From Pleomorphomonas sp. PLEO (GTDB taxonomy: Bacteria > Pseudomonadota > Alphaproteobacteria > Rhizobiales > Pleomorphomonadaceae): DNA of 64,000 bases. Every line of letters begins with the position of its first letter. Within the stretch, counting starts at the first letter, position 1. This document shows, piece after piece, positions 39,251 through 47,614 of this stretch. The notes below the pieces were generated by a model. That model saw only the letters and a list, made by a program, of their open reading frames with translations. It ran no database searches and was not told the DNA's origin. The DNA lies in the NCBI RefSeq assembly GCF_041320595.1, contig NZ_CP166625.1:3780001-3844000 (forward strand), given 5' to 3'. The position numbers were made by a program, and so were the translations under genes.

Positions 39251-39868
39251 TCAGTTCGTCTTGACCTTCTCATCGCCCGGCAGCACGTAAGTCGTGCCTT
39301 CCCAGGGCGACAGGAAGTCGAAATTGCGGAATTCCTGATTGAGCCGAACCGGCTCGTAGACAACACGCTTCTGGGCATCGTCGTAGCGTACCTCGACGTA
39401 GCCGGTCATCGGGAAGTCCTTGCGGAGCGGATGGCCATCAAAGCCGTAGTCGGTGAGCAGGCGCCGGAGTTCGGGATGGTCGGTGAACAGGATACCGAAC
39501 AGATCGTAGGCCTCCCGTTCGAACCATTGCGCGCCAGGAAACACGCCGGAGATTGACGGCACCGGGGTGTCCTCATCGGTCGTTACCTTGAGGCGAAGGC
39601 GGGCGTTCCGGGTCGGTGACAGCAGATGATAAACGACGTCAAAGCGCTCGGGCCGTTCCGGATGGTCCACGCCGCAGACATCGATGATGTTGATGAAGCC
39701 GAGACCCGGTGCATCGCGCAATCGCGTTACGACGTCGACGATCCGCTCACGCACAACAACGGCGGTCACCTCACCATAGGCGACGGTGACTGAGAGCGCG
39801 TCGACACCAAGGGCGCCGCCGACGGCCAGAGCCAATTCGCCAGTTAGATCGTTCGGGGCTTCGCTCAT
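39251..39868 (-). CDS. nuoC: NADH-quinone oxidoreductase subunit C
   Basis: A 205-residue, 30-kDa-type subunit with no cofactor that stabilises the NuoB-NuoD core. The motif [33 protein letters not shown] and then [14 protein letters not shown] is diagnostic; only parts are quoted as landmarks. The separate nuoC and nuoD genes are the usual alphaproteobacterial form, unlike the fused nuoCD of E. coli. It follows nuoB after 23 bp. Confidence 0.96.
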   Translation of the reverse strand: MSEAPNDLTGELALAVGGALGVDALSVTVAYGEVTAVVVRERIVDVVTRLRDAPGLGFINIIDVCGVDHPERPERFDVVYHLLSPTRNARLRLKVTTDEDTPVPSISGVFPGAQWFEREAYDLFGILFTDHPELRRLLTDYGFDGHPLRKDFPMTGYVEVRYDDAQKRVVYEPVRLNQEFRNFDFLSPWEGTTYVLPGDEKVKTN

Positions 39869-39891
39869 GTTTCACCCAGCCTCGTTGTCGC

Positions 39892-40470
39892 TCAGCGCTC
39901 GATGGTACCGGTGCGCCGAATCTTCTTCTGAAGCAGCAGCACACCATAGAGTAGCGCTTCGGCGGTCGGCGGACAGCCTGGCACATAGATATCGACCGGC
40001 ACCACGCGATCACAGCCGCGCACCACGGCATATGAATAGTGGTAATAGCCACCGCCGTTGGCACAGGAGCCCATGGAGATGACGTAGCGCGGCTCCGGCA
40101 TCTGGTCGTAGACCTTGCGGAGCGCCGGAGCCATCTTGTTGGTCAGCGTGCCGGCAACGATCATCACATCGGACTGTCGCGGCGAGGCGCGCGGCGCGAA
40201 GCCGAAGCGCTCCATGTCGTAGCGGGGCATCGACGCCTGCATCATCTCGACGGCGCAGCAGGCGAGACCGAACTGCATCCACATCAACGAGCCGGTGCGC
40301 GCCCAGTGGATCAAATGCTCGGTCGAGGTCACGAGCCAGCCCTTATCGGCCAGTTCGTCATTGATACCGGTGAAGAAGCCGTCGTCGGCGCCAATCGGCT
40401 TACCGGTCCGGGGATCGATGATGCCCTTGGGGGCGGGCGACACCAGCGTCTCTCTCGGGCTCAATCCCAT
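39892..40470 (-). CDS. nuoB: NADH-quinone oxidoreductase subunit B
   Basis: A 192-residue, 20-kDa-type subunit that holds the terminal [4Fe-4S] cluster N2 next to the quinone. The ligands are the adjacent cysteines in [10 protein letters not shown], the Cys in [11 protein letters not shown], and the Cys in [13 protein letters not shown] start at MGLSPRET, which overlaps the nuoA end by 10 bp and matches rhizobial N-termini; seven in-frame residues upstream are unlikely to be translated. The C-terminus IRRTGTIER is conserved. Confidence 0.97.
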   Translation of the reverse strand: MGLSPRETLVSPAPKGIIDPRTGKPIGADDGFFTGINDELADKGWLVTSTEHLIHWARTGSLMWMQFGLACCAVEMMQASMPRYDMERFGFAPRASPRQSDVMIVAGTLTNKMAPALRKVYDQMPEPRYVISMGSCANGGGYYHYSYAVVRGCDRVVPVDIYVPGCPPTAEALLYGVLLLQKKIRRTGTIER

Positions 40471-40826
40471 TCCAGCGCCCCCTTCTTCCACTCATAGGCG
40501 AAACCAATGGTCAGAACGCCGAGGAAAACCATCATCGACCAGAAGCCGAACAATCCAACCTGCTTGAAAGCCACGGCCCAAGGGAACAGGAAGGCGACCT
40601 CCAGGTCGAAGATCACGAACAGGATCGACACCAGATAGAAGCGCACATCGAATTTCATGCGCGCATCATCGAAGGCGTTAAAGCCACATTCGTAGGCCGA
40701 CAACTTTTCCGGATCGGGATTCTTGAAAGCCAAAATGAAGGGCGCCACCAGAAGCGCTAGGCCGATGGCCAACGCTACGCCGAGGAAAATGATCACCGGC
40801 AGGTAGTCCCGAAGGAGTTCATCCAT
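40461..40826 (-). CDS. nuoA: NADH-quinone oxidoreductase subunit A
   Basis: A 121-residue, three-helix membrane subunit and the first gene of the nuo operon. The loop after helix 1, [24 protein letters not shown], contains the conserved Cys near the quinone entrance, and [15 protein letters not shown] has the conserved acidic residues. I start at [10 protein letters not shown], which gives the family length; the frame is open a further 39 codons without similarity. The promoter must lie in the 270-bp gap shared with the divergent threonine dehydratase gene. Confidence 0.95.
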   Translation of the reverse strand: MDELLRDYLPVIIFLGVALAIGLALLVAPFILAFKNPDPEKLSAYECGFNAFDDARMKFDVRFYLVSILFVIFDLEVAFLFPWAVAFKQVGLFGFWSMMVFLGVLTIGFAYEWKKGALEWD

Positions 40827-41016
40827 TGTGACCTCGTTGGTTCGGACGCAACCCATTTGCGCAACGCAACAATTTCGTGAGGAGTCGCGTGGGGTCGCCG
40901 AATTGCTTGTGGCACGGTTAGCGGATAGACCTTCACTTCGCAAGGGTGTCGAAGGTCCCTTTCTAAGGTTTATTACGCTCAGGGGTATCCCAGAGACAAT
41001 CCCGGATTCTTGACTA

Positions 41017-41032
41017 GAAAACGAATGTTTTC
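41017..41032. promoter_or_regulatory. Perfect 6-4-6 palindrome between nuoA and the threonine dehydratase gene
   Basis: GAAAAC (41017-41022) and GTTTTC (41027-41032) flank GAAT. It lies in the divergent promoter gap, about 64 bp before the dehydratase ATG and 190 bp before the nuoA ATG. The symmetry suggests a dimer-binding site, but I cannot name a regulator. Confidence 0.3.
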
Positions 41033-41095
41033 ACAAGGATGTTACCCTGCTCGTTCCCATGAACGGGCGCGGCGGGAAAAAGCGTGGAAAAACAG

Positions 41096-42322
41096 ATGGA
41101 CGACACCGACAAACCAATCACTCTCGAGCGTATTCTCACCGCACGGGAGGCGATTTCGGGTCAGGTGATGCATACCCCTTTCCTGCCCGCGCCGCGCCTT
41201 GGCCGGCTGACTGGGGCAGACGTATTCGTCAAATACGAGAACCTGCAGGTGACCTCGGCCTTCAAGGAACGGGGCGCCCTGAATCGTCTCCTGACGCTCT
41301 CGGCCAGTGAGCGACGACGTGGCGTGATTGCCATGTCGGCTGGCAACCATGCTCAGGCCGTTGCCTATCACGCCGTGCGGCTCGGCATCGCGTCGACCAT
41401 CGTCATGCCGGTCACGACTCCGCATGTGAAAGTATCTGCGACGGCCGGCTACGGTGCTCGCGTGGTCTTGGAGGGCGAGACGGTGGCCGAGGCGGCGCTG
41501 GCGGCCGAGCGGATCGGCGCCGAGGAAAATCTCGTCTTCATTCATCCCTATGACGACAGCGACGTGATTGCCGGCCAAGGCACGCTGGCGGTGGAAATGC
41601 TGGAGGAGCGGCCCGACCTCGACGTGATCGCCGTACCGGTGGGTGGCGGCGGCCTCATTGCCGGTATGGCGACGGCGGCCAAGGCTTTGAAGCCGAACAT
41701 CCGGGTGATCGGCGTTGAGACGCGCATGTATCCCTCGATGTGGGCCGCGGTGAAAGGCATCGACGCCATGGCCGGCGGCGCCACGCTGGCCGAGGGCATT
41801 GCCGTCAAGGTGGCCGGACGAAGAACGCTGCCGGTGGTCCGCGACCTCGTCGACACCATCGTGCTCGTCGATGAGAGCCATCTCGAACGCGCGGTCAACG
41901 CCTACCTCACCTTGCAGAAAACAATGGCCGAGGGGGCTGGTGCCGCCGGTCTCGCAGCGATGTTCGCCGAACCCGACCTGTTCCGCAGCAAGAAGGTCGG
42001 CCTCGTATTATCGGGCGGCAACATAGATCCGCGCATTCTAGCCTCGATCATGATGCGCGAACTCGCCCGGGAGGAGAAGATCGTCGCCATCCGCCTCGCC
42101 ATTCCGGACCGACCGGGCACGCTCGGCGCCATCACAACGTTGATCGGCGATGCAGGCGGCAATATCCTTGAGGTGTCGCATCGCCGCACCGTGCTGGAGA
42201 TCCCGGCCAAGGGAGCATCGCTCGACATCACGCTCGAGGCGCGTGATGGCCACCACGCCGAGGAAATCATCGCGGCGCTCAGGGCAAAAGGCTATGGCGT
42301 CGAGCGAAAATCGGCGGAGTAG
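41096..42322 (+). CDS. Threonine ammonia-lyase (threonine dehydratase) with ACT domain
   Basis: A 408-residue PLP enzyme that converts threonine to 2-oxobutyrate and ammonia. The PLP lysine is in SAFKERGA (Lys57), the phosphate-binding loop is GGGGLIAG, and SAGNHAQAVAYHA and LSGGNIDP are typical. The C-terminal part (about 330-405) is a single ACT-like domain (IPDRPGTLGAITTLIGDAGG), as in TdcB-type enzymes of about 400 residues, not the two ACT-like domains of biosynthetic IlvA. The role may be catabolic or may supply isoleucine synthesis. A GTG four codons upstream (41084) is an alternative start. It is divergent from nuoA. Confidence 0.92.
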   Translation: MDDTDKPITLERILTAREAISGQVMHTPFLPAPRLGRLTGADVFVKYENLQVTSAFKERGALNRLLTLSASERRRGVIAMSAGNHAQAVAYHAVRLGIASTIVMPVTTPHVKVSATAGYGARVVLEGETVAEAALAAERIGAEENLVFIHPYDDSDVIAGQGTLAVEMLEERPDLDVIAVPVGGGGLIAGMATAAKALKPNIRVIGVETRMYPSMWAAVKGIDAMAGGATLAEGIAVKVAGRRTLPVVRDLVDTIVLVDESHLERAVNAYLTLQKTMAEGAGAAGLAAMFAEPDLFRSKKVGLVLSGGNIDPRILASIMMRELAREEKIVAIRLAIPDRPGTLGAITTLIGDAGGNILEVSHRRTVLEIPAKGASLDITLEARDGHHAEEIIAALRAKGYGVERKSAE

Positions 42323-42401
42323 GCGGCACCCGGAGCCTGAGGCGCATTGAAGTCACAAGCCGCATTCCCATATTCGGCTCATCGTTCCCAGGGAGACTTC
42401 C

Positions 42402-42875
42402 ATGTCCAATCGGACCTATGACGCTGCCGACTATATCATCGACGAAGGTCGACCCGGCCCCAGCGCCGTCAGCGGAATCCGTACGCGCCGTGTCCTGGCT
42501 TTCCTGATCGATGCCGTTATCATCGCGATGCTTACCTTCGCGGTCGGCGTAGTGGTGTTCTTCCTCGGCATCGTGACGCTCGGCCTCGGCTGGATGCTCT
42601 ACCCGATCCTCTGGCCAGCCGTGGCGCTCGTTTATTGCGCCTTCTCGCTGGGCGGCCCCAATTCCGCAACGGTGGGCATGCGCACCCAGGGCATCGAGGC
42701 CCGCTTCATGGACGGCAGTCGCCTCAATCCCGGCATCGCCGCGATCCACGCCGTGCTGTTCTACTTCTCGATATCGGTCCTGACGCCGCTGGTGCTGCTG
42801 GTATCGCTGTTCACCGAGAACAAGCGGCTGCTGCACGACATCGTACTCGGCGTCGTCTTCGTCAATCGGTACTGA
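42402..42875 (+). CDS. RDD-family membrane protein
   Basis: A 157-residue protein with three hydrophobic segments. The defining pair of motifs is present: RRVLAFLIDAVII in helix 1 (the Arg and two aspartate-like positions name the family) and TVGMRTQGIEARFMDG in the middle. The C-terminus has ENKRLLHDIVLGVVFV. RDD proteins are widespread; some have been linked to sodium transport, but no function is certain. AGGGAG lies about 8 bp before the ATG. It follows the dehydratase after 79 bp. Confidence 0.88.
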   Translation: MSNRTYDAADYIIDEGRPGPSAVSGIRTRRVLAFLIDAVIIAMLTFAVGVVVFFLGIVTLGLGWMLYPILWPAVALVYCAFSLGGPNSATVGMRTQGIEARFMDGSRLNPGIAAIHAVLFYFSISVLTPLVLLVSLFTENKRLLHDIVLGVVFVNRY

Positions 42876-42898
42876 TTCCGCTTTTGGCCTCAAATACC

Positions 42899-42917
42899 GG
42901 CGGCGACATCGCCGCCT
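42899..42917 (+). terminator. Short GC-rich hairpin after the RDD gene
   Basis: GGCGGCG (42899-42905) pairs perfectly with CGCCGCC (42910-42916) around ACAT. It is 23 bp past the RDD stop. Only a weak TT follows, so termination strength is uncertain. Confidence 0.4.
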
Positions 42918-43070
42918 TGGCTATTGCGCTTCTCACGCGGGCGATGCTTGGCATCGATGGTCGTTGCGCGGCCTCGGTATGCCCGGATCCATTCCTTCCG
43001 TTGATGTTGGTATCTCGCCAGAGCCGGCGAAAGATGCCAAGATCGACAGAACAGACCGACGCACGAACCC

Positions 43071-43844
43071 ATGACGCAACATCCGACCGACGCGCCTCAA
43101 TTCTTTCTGACCGCGCCGTCCGCCTGTCCCTATCTGCCGGGCAAGACGGAGCGGAAGGTGTTTACCCATATGGTGGGCGAACGCGCCGCGGCGATGAACT
43201 CCATCCTGAGCCATGGCGGCTTCCGACGCAGCCAGAACATCGCCTATCGCCCGGCTTGTGAGGATTGCCACTCCTGCGTGTCGGTGCGTGTGCGCGTCGA
43301 CGACTTCCGTCCTGACAAGAGCCAGCGCCGCAATTATGCGCGCAACAACCACCTGATCGGCGCCGAGCTACCGCCGGCTGCGACGGGCGAACAGTATTCG
43401 CTCTTTCGTTCCTATCTCGACGCCCGCCATGCCGACGGCGGCATGGTGGATATGACGGTGGGCGACTACGCCGCGATGGTCGAGGAAACGCACGTGTCGA
43501 CCATGATGATCGAATACCGGCGGCGCGGCATCAATACCTTCCTGAACGGCATGGGGGACGGGCCGCTGATCGGCGCGGCCCTGACCGATGTGCTGATCGA
43601 TGGCCTGTCCATGGTCTACTCGTTCTACGAGCCGGACCTACAAAGCGACGGGCTCGGCACGTTCATGATTCTCGATCATATCGAGCGGACGCGGCGGCGT
43701 GGGTTGCCCTATCTCTACCTTGGCTATTGGGTACAGGGCTCGCGCAAAATGGACTACAAGCGCCGCTACAAACCCTTGGAATATCTGACACCCACAGGCT
43801 GGGCGATACTGCCCGACGAGCCGGCCGGGATCGATTTTGCGTAA
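43071..43844 (+). CDS. bpt: Aspartate/glutamate leucyltransferase (N-end rule aminoacyl-protein transferase)
   Basis: A 257-residue enzyme of the ATE1/Bpt family that transfers leucine (or arginine in ATE1) from tRNA to N-terminal Asp or Glu of proteins, marking them for ClpAP/ClpS. The N-terminal domain has the cysteine cluster in CEDCHSC (C63, C66, C69) and the [11 protein letters not shown] motif. The C-terminal GNAT-like domain includes [10 protein letters not shown] and [17 protein letters not shown]. Length is standard for alphaproteobacteria, where the family is often labelled arginyl-transferase. It stands alone on the plus strand. Confidence 0.93.
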   Translation: MTQHPTDAPQFFLTAPSACPYLPGKTERKVFTHMVGERAAAMNSILSHGGFRRSQNIAYRPACEDCHSCVSVRVRVDDFRPDKSQRRNYARNNHLIGAELPPAATGEQYSLFRSYLDARHADGGMVDMTVGDYAAMVEETHVSTMMIEYRRRGINTFLNGMGDGPLIGAALTDVLIDGLSMVYSFYEPDLQSDGLGTFMILDHIERTRRRGLPYLYLGYWVQGSRKMDYKRRYKPLEYLTPTGWAILPDEPAGIDFA

Positions 43845-43914
43845 AGGATGGTGCCCACCGCCAACCTGAAATCCGATCGAACTGGCGCGGCATTTCATCT
43901 TATTGTTGTTCCCG

Positions 43915-43966
43915 CATCCGCTTTTACCGAAAGGGCTGCCCTTTTCGGATGGGTGCTTGAGTTTTT
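43915..43966 (+). promoter_or_regulatory. Imperfect hairpin and T-run ahead of the cysteine synthase gene
   Basis: CCGAAAGGG (43927-43935) pairs with CCCTTTTCGG (43939-43948) with one bulged base, and CATCCG (43915-43920) can alternatively pair with CGGATG (43946-43951). GTTTTT follows at 43961. The two exclusive pairings followed by a T-run could mean a terminator of the previous gene or an attenuator in the cysteine synthase leader. Confidence 0.35.
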
Positions 43967-44008
43967 CCGGCCCCGCGTTCGGCCGGCGGCATCCACGGAG
44001 GCGTCCTA

Positions 44009-45040
44009 ATGACCGACAGCATTCTTGATACGATCGGCAACACTCCGCTGATCCGTCTTCGCCACGCTTCCGAGGCAACAGGTTGCGAGATTCTCGGCAA
44101 GGCGGAGTTCATGAATCCGGGGCAATCGGTCAAAGACCGGGCCGCTCTCTACATTATCCGTGATGCTCTGGCGACCGGGCGCCTTCAGCCTGGCGGCACC
44201 ATCGTCGAAGGCACCGCCGGCAATACCGGAATCGGTCTGGCGCTGGTTGGCAGCGCTCTCGGCCTCAAGACGGTGATCGTCATTCCGGAGACGCAGTCGC
44301 AGGAAAAGAAGGACTACCTTCGCATGGTGGGCGCCGAACTGGTGGAAGTACCGGCCGTTCCCTACCGAAATCCCGACAACTACGTGAAGCTATCCGGTCG
44401 ACTCGCCGACCAGCTGGCAAAGACCGAACCGCGAGGTGCCATCTGGGCTAACCAATTTGATAACATCGCCAACCGGCAAGCGCATATCGACACCACCGCG
44501 CGCGAAATCTTCGAGCAGACGAACGGTAGGGTCGATGGCTTCATCTGCGCCGTCGGATCCGGCGGCACGCTGGCCGGTGTCGGTATCGGTCTCAAGGAGC
44601 GGAAGCCGAGCGTAAAGATCGGCCTGGCCGACCCATATGGCGCAGCGCTCCATTCCTGGTATACAACCGGCGAACTCAAGGCCGAAGGGTCATCAATCAC
44701 CGAGGGTATTGGACAAGGTCGTATCACAGCCAATCTCGAAGGCGCGCCGGTGGATTTCTCCTGCCGCATCTCCGATGAGGAGGCGCTCGCGATACTGTTC
44801 GATCTCGTCGAACACGAGGGTCTCTTCCTCGGCGGTTCCTCAGGCATCAATGTCGCCGGCGCCATCGCCCTTGCCCGCGAAATTGGCCCAGGACACACCA
44901 TCGTCACCGTGCTTTGCGACGGTGGCGCACGTTACGCGTCGAAGCTCTACAACCCGGCCTTCCTAAGGAGCAAGAACTTGCCGGTGCCGAACTGGCTCAA
45001 TGCTCCCAGGAAATTCAGGCCGCCGTTCGAGGCGGCGTGA
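44009..45040 (+). CDS. Cysteine synthase (O-acetylserine sulfhydrylase)
   Basis: A 343-residue PLP enzyme that makes cysteine from O-acetylserine and sulfide. IGNTPLIRL at the N-terminus, NPGQSVKDRAA with the PLP Lys42, GTAGNTGIGL and GSGGTLAGVG are the family motifs. The C-terminus is about 30 residues longer than CysK of E. coli (ending KFRPPFEAA), a form found in rhizobia. It begins a tight plus-strand group with alaX, 13 bp downstream, and sseA, so cysteine metabolism and tRNA quality control may be expressed together. Confidence 0.93.
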   Translation: MTDSILDTIGNTPLIRLRHASEATGCEILGKAEFMNPGQSVKDRAALYIIRDALATGRLQPGGTIVEGTAGNTGIGLALVGSALGLKTVIVIPETQSQEKKDYLRMVGAELVEVPAVPYRNPDNYVKLSGRLADQLAKTEPRGAIWANQFDNIANRQAHIDTTAREIFEQTNGRVDGFICAVGSGGTLAGVGIGLKERKPSVKIGLADPYGAALHSWYTTGELKAEGSSITEGIGQGRITANLEGAPVDFSCRISDEEALAILFDLVEHEGLFLGGSSGINVAGAIALAREIGPGHTIVTVLCDGGARYASKLYNPAFLRSKNLPVPNWLNAPRKFRPPFEAA

Positions 45041-45053
45041 CGGAGGAAAAGCG

Positions 45054-45788
45054 ATGACCGAGGCATTGTACCTCGATAACCCCTATCTGGAACTTGTCGA
45101 GGCAACGGTGACCGCTGTCGGCACAGATGGGGGGCTTTATGTCGACCGGTCGATCTTCTATCCACAAGGCGGCGGTCAACCCGGCGACTGTGGATCGATC
45201 GAGTGGGGAACAGGGCTAAGAACGAACATTAAAAATACCGTCTATAGCCCTGATAGATCGTCAATCATTCTCATCCCCAGAGGTGATCAAGATTTGCCGC
45301 AGCTTGGCCAGACGATCATCCAGCATATCGATTGGGCCCGCCGTCATGCCCTGATGCGAATGCATACGGCTATGCATCTCCTGTCCGTGGTGCTGCCTTA
45401 TCCGGTCACCGGCGGGCAAGTCGGGATTGAGGAAGGTCGGCTCGACTTCGACCTTCCGGAAGGTGAAACAGTGGAAAGGGTGTCTGCCAACGACGCCATC
45501 AACGCGCTGATCCGCGCTGACCACGCCGTCACCACCGAGTGGATCAGCGATGATGAACTTGTCGCCAATCCGACTCTCGTCAAAACGATGAAGGTGAAGC
45601 CGCCGACTGGCGCCGGCCGGGTGCGCCTCGTTCGCATCGGCGCCGATATCGATCTTCAGCCCTGCGGCGGCACGCACGTGAAATCCACGGGCGAGATCGG
45701 TGAGGTGCATATCGCCAAGATCGAGAACAAGGGCCGGATCAACCGCCGTGTCCGCCTGCGTTTCGGACCATCCGCCGAGAGCGCCTAG
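45054..45788 (+). CDS. Alanyl-tRNA editing protein (AlaX type)
   Basis: A 244-residue protein related to the editing domain of alanyl-tRNA synthetase; it hydrolyses mis-charged Ser- or Gly-tRNA(Ala). The FYPQGGGQPGD motif and the zinc ligands HTAMH (H104, H108) and CGGTH (C203, H207) are all present. GGAGGAAAAG ahead of the ATG fixes the start, 13 bp after the cysteine synthase stop. Its TAG stop lies inside the left arm of a palindromic repeat at 45784. The neighbouring O-acetylserine-consuming enzyme suggests a link to serine levels (inference). Confidence 0.91.
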   Translation: MTEALYLDNPYLELVEATVTAVGTDGGLYVDRSIFYPQGGGQPGDCGSIEWGTGLRTNIKNTVYSPDRSSIILIPRGDQDLPQLGQTIIQHIDWARRHALMRMHTAMHLLSVVLPYPVTGGQVGIEEGRLDFDLPEGETVERVSANDAINALIRADHAVTTEWISDDELVANPTLVKTMKVKPPTGAGRVRLVRIGADIDLQPCGGTHVKSTGEIGEVHIAKIENKGRINRRVRLRFGPSAESA

Positions 45789-45886
45789 AGCAACATGCGT
45801 TCTGACGAGCGCAAATCGTTGCTCTAGGTCTTTGTTGTCGCATTGATTTTGCGAAAAACCGGTTTCCACTTTTCTCCACAATGCGC
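45784..45886. repeat. RIME-like intergenic palindromic element
   Basis: Two inverted-repeat modules lie between alaX and sseA. In the first, CCTAGAGCAAC (45784-45794) is complementary to GTTGCTCTAGG (45818-45828) over 11 bp. In the second, CGCATTG (45839-45845) pairs with CAATGCG (45879-45885) around AAAAACCGGTTTCCACTTTT. The core resembles the intergenic mosaic elements of Hyphomicrobiales, which often contain AACCGGTTTCCACTTTT. I see only one copy in this window. Confidence 0.7.
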
Positions 45887-45917
45887 TAGTTCGCCACCAT
45901 CAACGAGGAGCCGAGTC

Positions 45918-46766
45918 ATGCCCGTTCATCCGGACCCGCATTTTGTTACTGCCGACTGGCTCTCACGCCACCTCGACGACCCCAGTGTGGCCGTTGTTGA
46001 CGGCTCTTGGCATATGCCTGCAACCGCGCGAAATGGCTGGACCGAATATCTGGCCGGACATATTCCGCGCGCCGTCTTCTTCGATGTCGATGCCATCGCA
46101 GATACAACATCTCCCCTGCCGCATATGCTGCCATCGCCGGAAGCCTTCGCAACTGCCATGGGTGCCCTTGGCATCAGCCATGGACAGACGATCGTCATAT
46201 ACGACAGCTACGGCCTGCGTTCGGCCGCACGCGTTTGGTGGACATTCCGAGCGATGGGCGCAGAGGATGTTGTCATTCTGGATGGCGGGCTCCCGGCCTG
46301 GATCGCCGAGCATCTTCCGCTCGAGGAGGGTAAGCCCTCCAGAATCGAACAAAAGACGTTCAGCCCGTCCTTCAAGCCGGCCTTGGTGCGGAATTTCGAT
46401 GAGGTCAAGGCAGCGCTCGGGAGCGAGATCAAGATCCTGGATGCGCGCTCAACCGGCCGCTTCCTGGGTCAGGAGGCGGAACCGCGCGCCGGCCTTCGTT
46501 CAGGGCACATGCCCGGCGCCATCAACATCCCCTTTGGCGATGTCATCGATGGCGAACGCATGAAATCATCATCGGATCTTCGGGCGCTGTTCGCTTCACG
46601 CGGTGTCGATACCAGCAAGCCCATCATTACCAGTTGCGGCTCGGGGGTCACAGCTGCCGTTCTAGCCCTCGCCCTTGACGTGATCGGGGCGCGCGCTGTT
46701 GCCGTCTACGACGGTTCCTGGACCGAATGGGGCGGACGCTCCGACGCGCCGGTGGTCACCGACTGA
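45918..46766 (+). CDS. sseA: 3-mercaptopyruvate sulfurtransferase
   Basis: A 282-residue, two-domain rhodanese. The N-terminal domain is the inactive half (VDGSWHMPA and IPRAVFFDVD). The C-terminal domain has the catalytic Cys240 in SCGSGVTA; a CGSGVTA loop indicates 3-mercaptopyruvate rather than thiosulfate as donor. It transfers sulfur from mercaptopyruvate, a cysteine breakdown product, which fits its place after cysteine synthase. AACGAGGAG supports the ATG at MPVHPDPH. The gene overlaps the 3' end of the convergent DUF502 gene by 61 bp. Confidence 0.93.
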   Translation: MPVHPDPHFVTADWLSRHLDDPSVAVVDGSWHMPATARNGWTEYLAGHIPRAVFFDVDAIADTTSPLPHMLPSPEAFATAMGALGISHGQTIVIYDSYGLRSAARVWWTFRAMGAEDVVILDGGLPAWIAEHLPLEEGKPSRIEQKTFSPSFKPALVRNFDEVKAALGSEIKILDARSTGRFLGQEAEPRAGLRSGHMPGAINIPFGDVIDGERMKSSSDLRALFASRGVDTSKPIITSCGSGVTAAVLALALDVIGARAVAVYDGSWTEWGGRSDAPVVTD

Positions 46767-47422
46767 CGGGGATTGCTCTTTGATAGGGTGCGAATGAGGC
46801 CTTCGGCAGCGTCGGCCGACTCCGCGGTGACGAGGCCGAAAGAGATCACGAACTTGGCAGCGTCCTCGACCGTCATGTCGAGAAGGATAATATCCTCCCG
46901 CCTGATGAATACGAGATAGCCACCGGTCGGGTTGGGCGTGGTCGGCACGTAGACGGTGAGCATGTCTTCACCGCCGTTCAGTCGTTCCGCCACCTCTCCA
47001 CGCGTTGTGCCGGCGACAAAACCGATGGTCCAAATGCCCGTGTGAGGAAAGCGGACCAATGCGGCCTGCTTGAAGGCATCGCCTTTATCGGCAAGCACCG
47101 ACGAGAAGATCTGCTTCAATCCTTTATAGAGATTGCGCACGACCGGCATGCGATCGACCAGCTCTTCCGAAAACGAAAAGATCGAAGCACCGACGATATT
47201 CGCGGTCAAAAAGCCGATCAGCGTGATGAGGAAAACGGCGACAACCAAACCGTAGCCGGGGACGCGAAAAGGCAAATAGGTGTCGGGATTATAGGCGAGC
47301 GGCAAATAGGGCTTCACCCAGCTGTCTATCCACGACACCATCGACCATGTGAGATAAATGGTAATTCCGGCCGGGCCGGCTACCAGCAAACCGGTCAGGA
47401 AATAGTTCCTAAGTCTCGTCAC
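46706..47422 (-). CDS. DUF502 family membrane protein
   Basis: A 238-residue protein with a GTG start. Two hydrophobic segments are present: about residues 9-31 (FLTGLLVAGPAGITIYLTW) and 58-83 (VVAVFLITLIGFLTANIVG). The remainder is cytoplasmic, with IPFVRNLYKG-like VVRNLYKGLKQIF and VYVPTTPNPTGGYLVF motifs typical of DUF502. In alphaproteobacteria this gene is common near recG or mfd; here it stands alone. Function unknown. Its last 20 codons run antisense through the sseA 3' end. Confidence 0.86.
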   Translation of the reverse strand: MTRLRNYFLTGLLVAGPAGITIYLTWSMVSWIDSWVKPYLPLAYNPDTYLPFRVPGYGLVVAVFLITLIGFLTANIVGASIFSFSEELVDRMPVVRNLYKGLKQIFSSVLADKGDAFKQAALVRFPHTGIWTIGFVAGTTRGEVAERLNGGEDMLTVYVPTTPNPTGGYLVFIRREDIILLDMTVEDAAKFVISFGLVTAESADAAEGLIRTLSKSNPRQSVTTGASERPPHSVQEPS

Positions 47423-47614
47423 GCCCCCAGTCCTTCCGTCATCCGTTCACCGCCCCATATTGCCCGCGCATGAGGAACAAGTGAAGTTTTCCGTTCGATC
47501 GGGCTTTCTTTACAGGCCACTGATGGCGCAACCGTGAAACACTCGTGGGTAAGCAGGCCGGCAAGGGCCGGCGACGACTCATTACCCTTGAGTGAATCGG
47601 CTTCCTCATCCTTT

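Noticed and set aside
42635-43261. Plus-strand frame between the RDD gene and bpt
   Set aside because: It overlaps both genes out of frame, and its Arg/Ala-rich translation has no domain.
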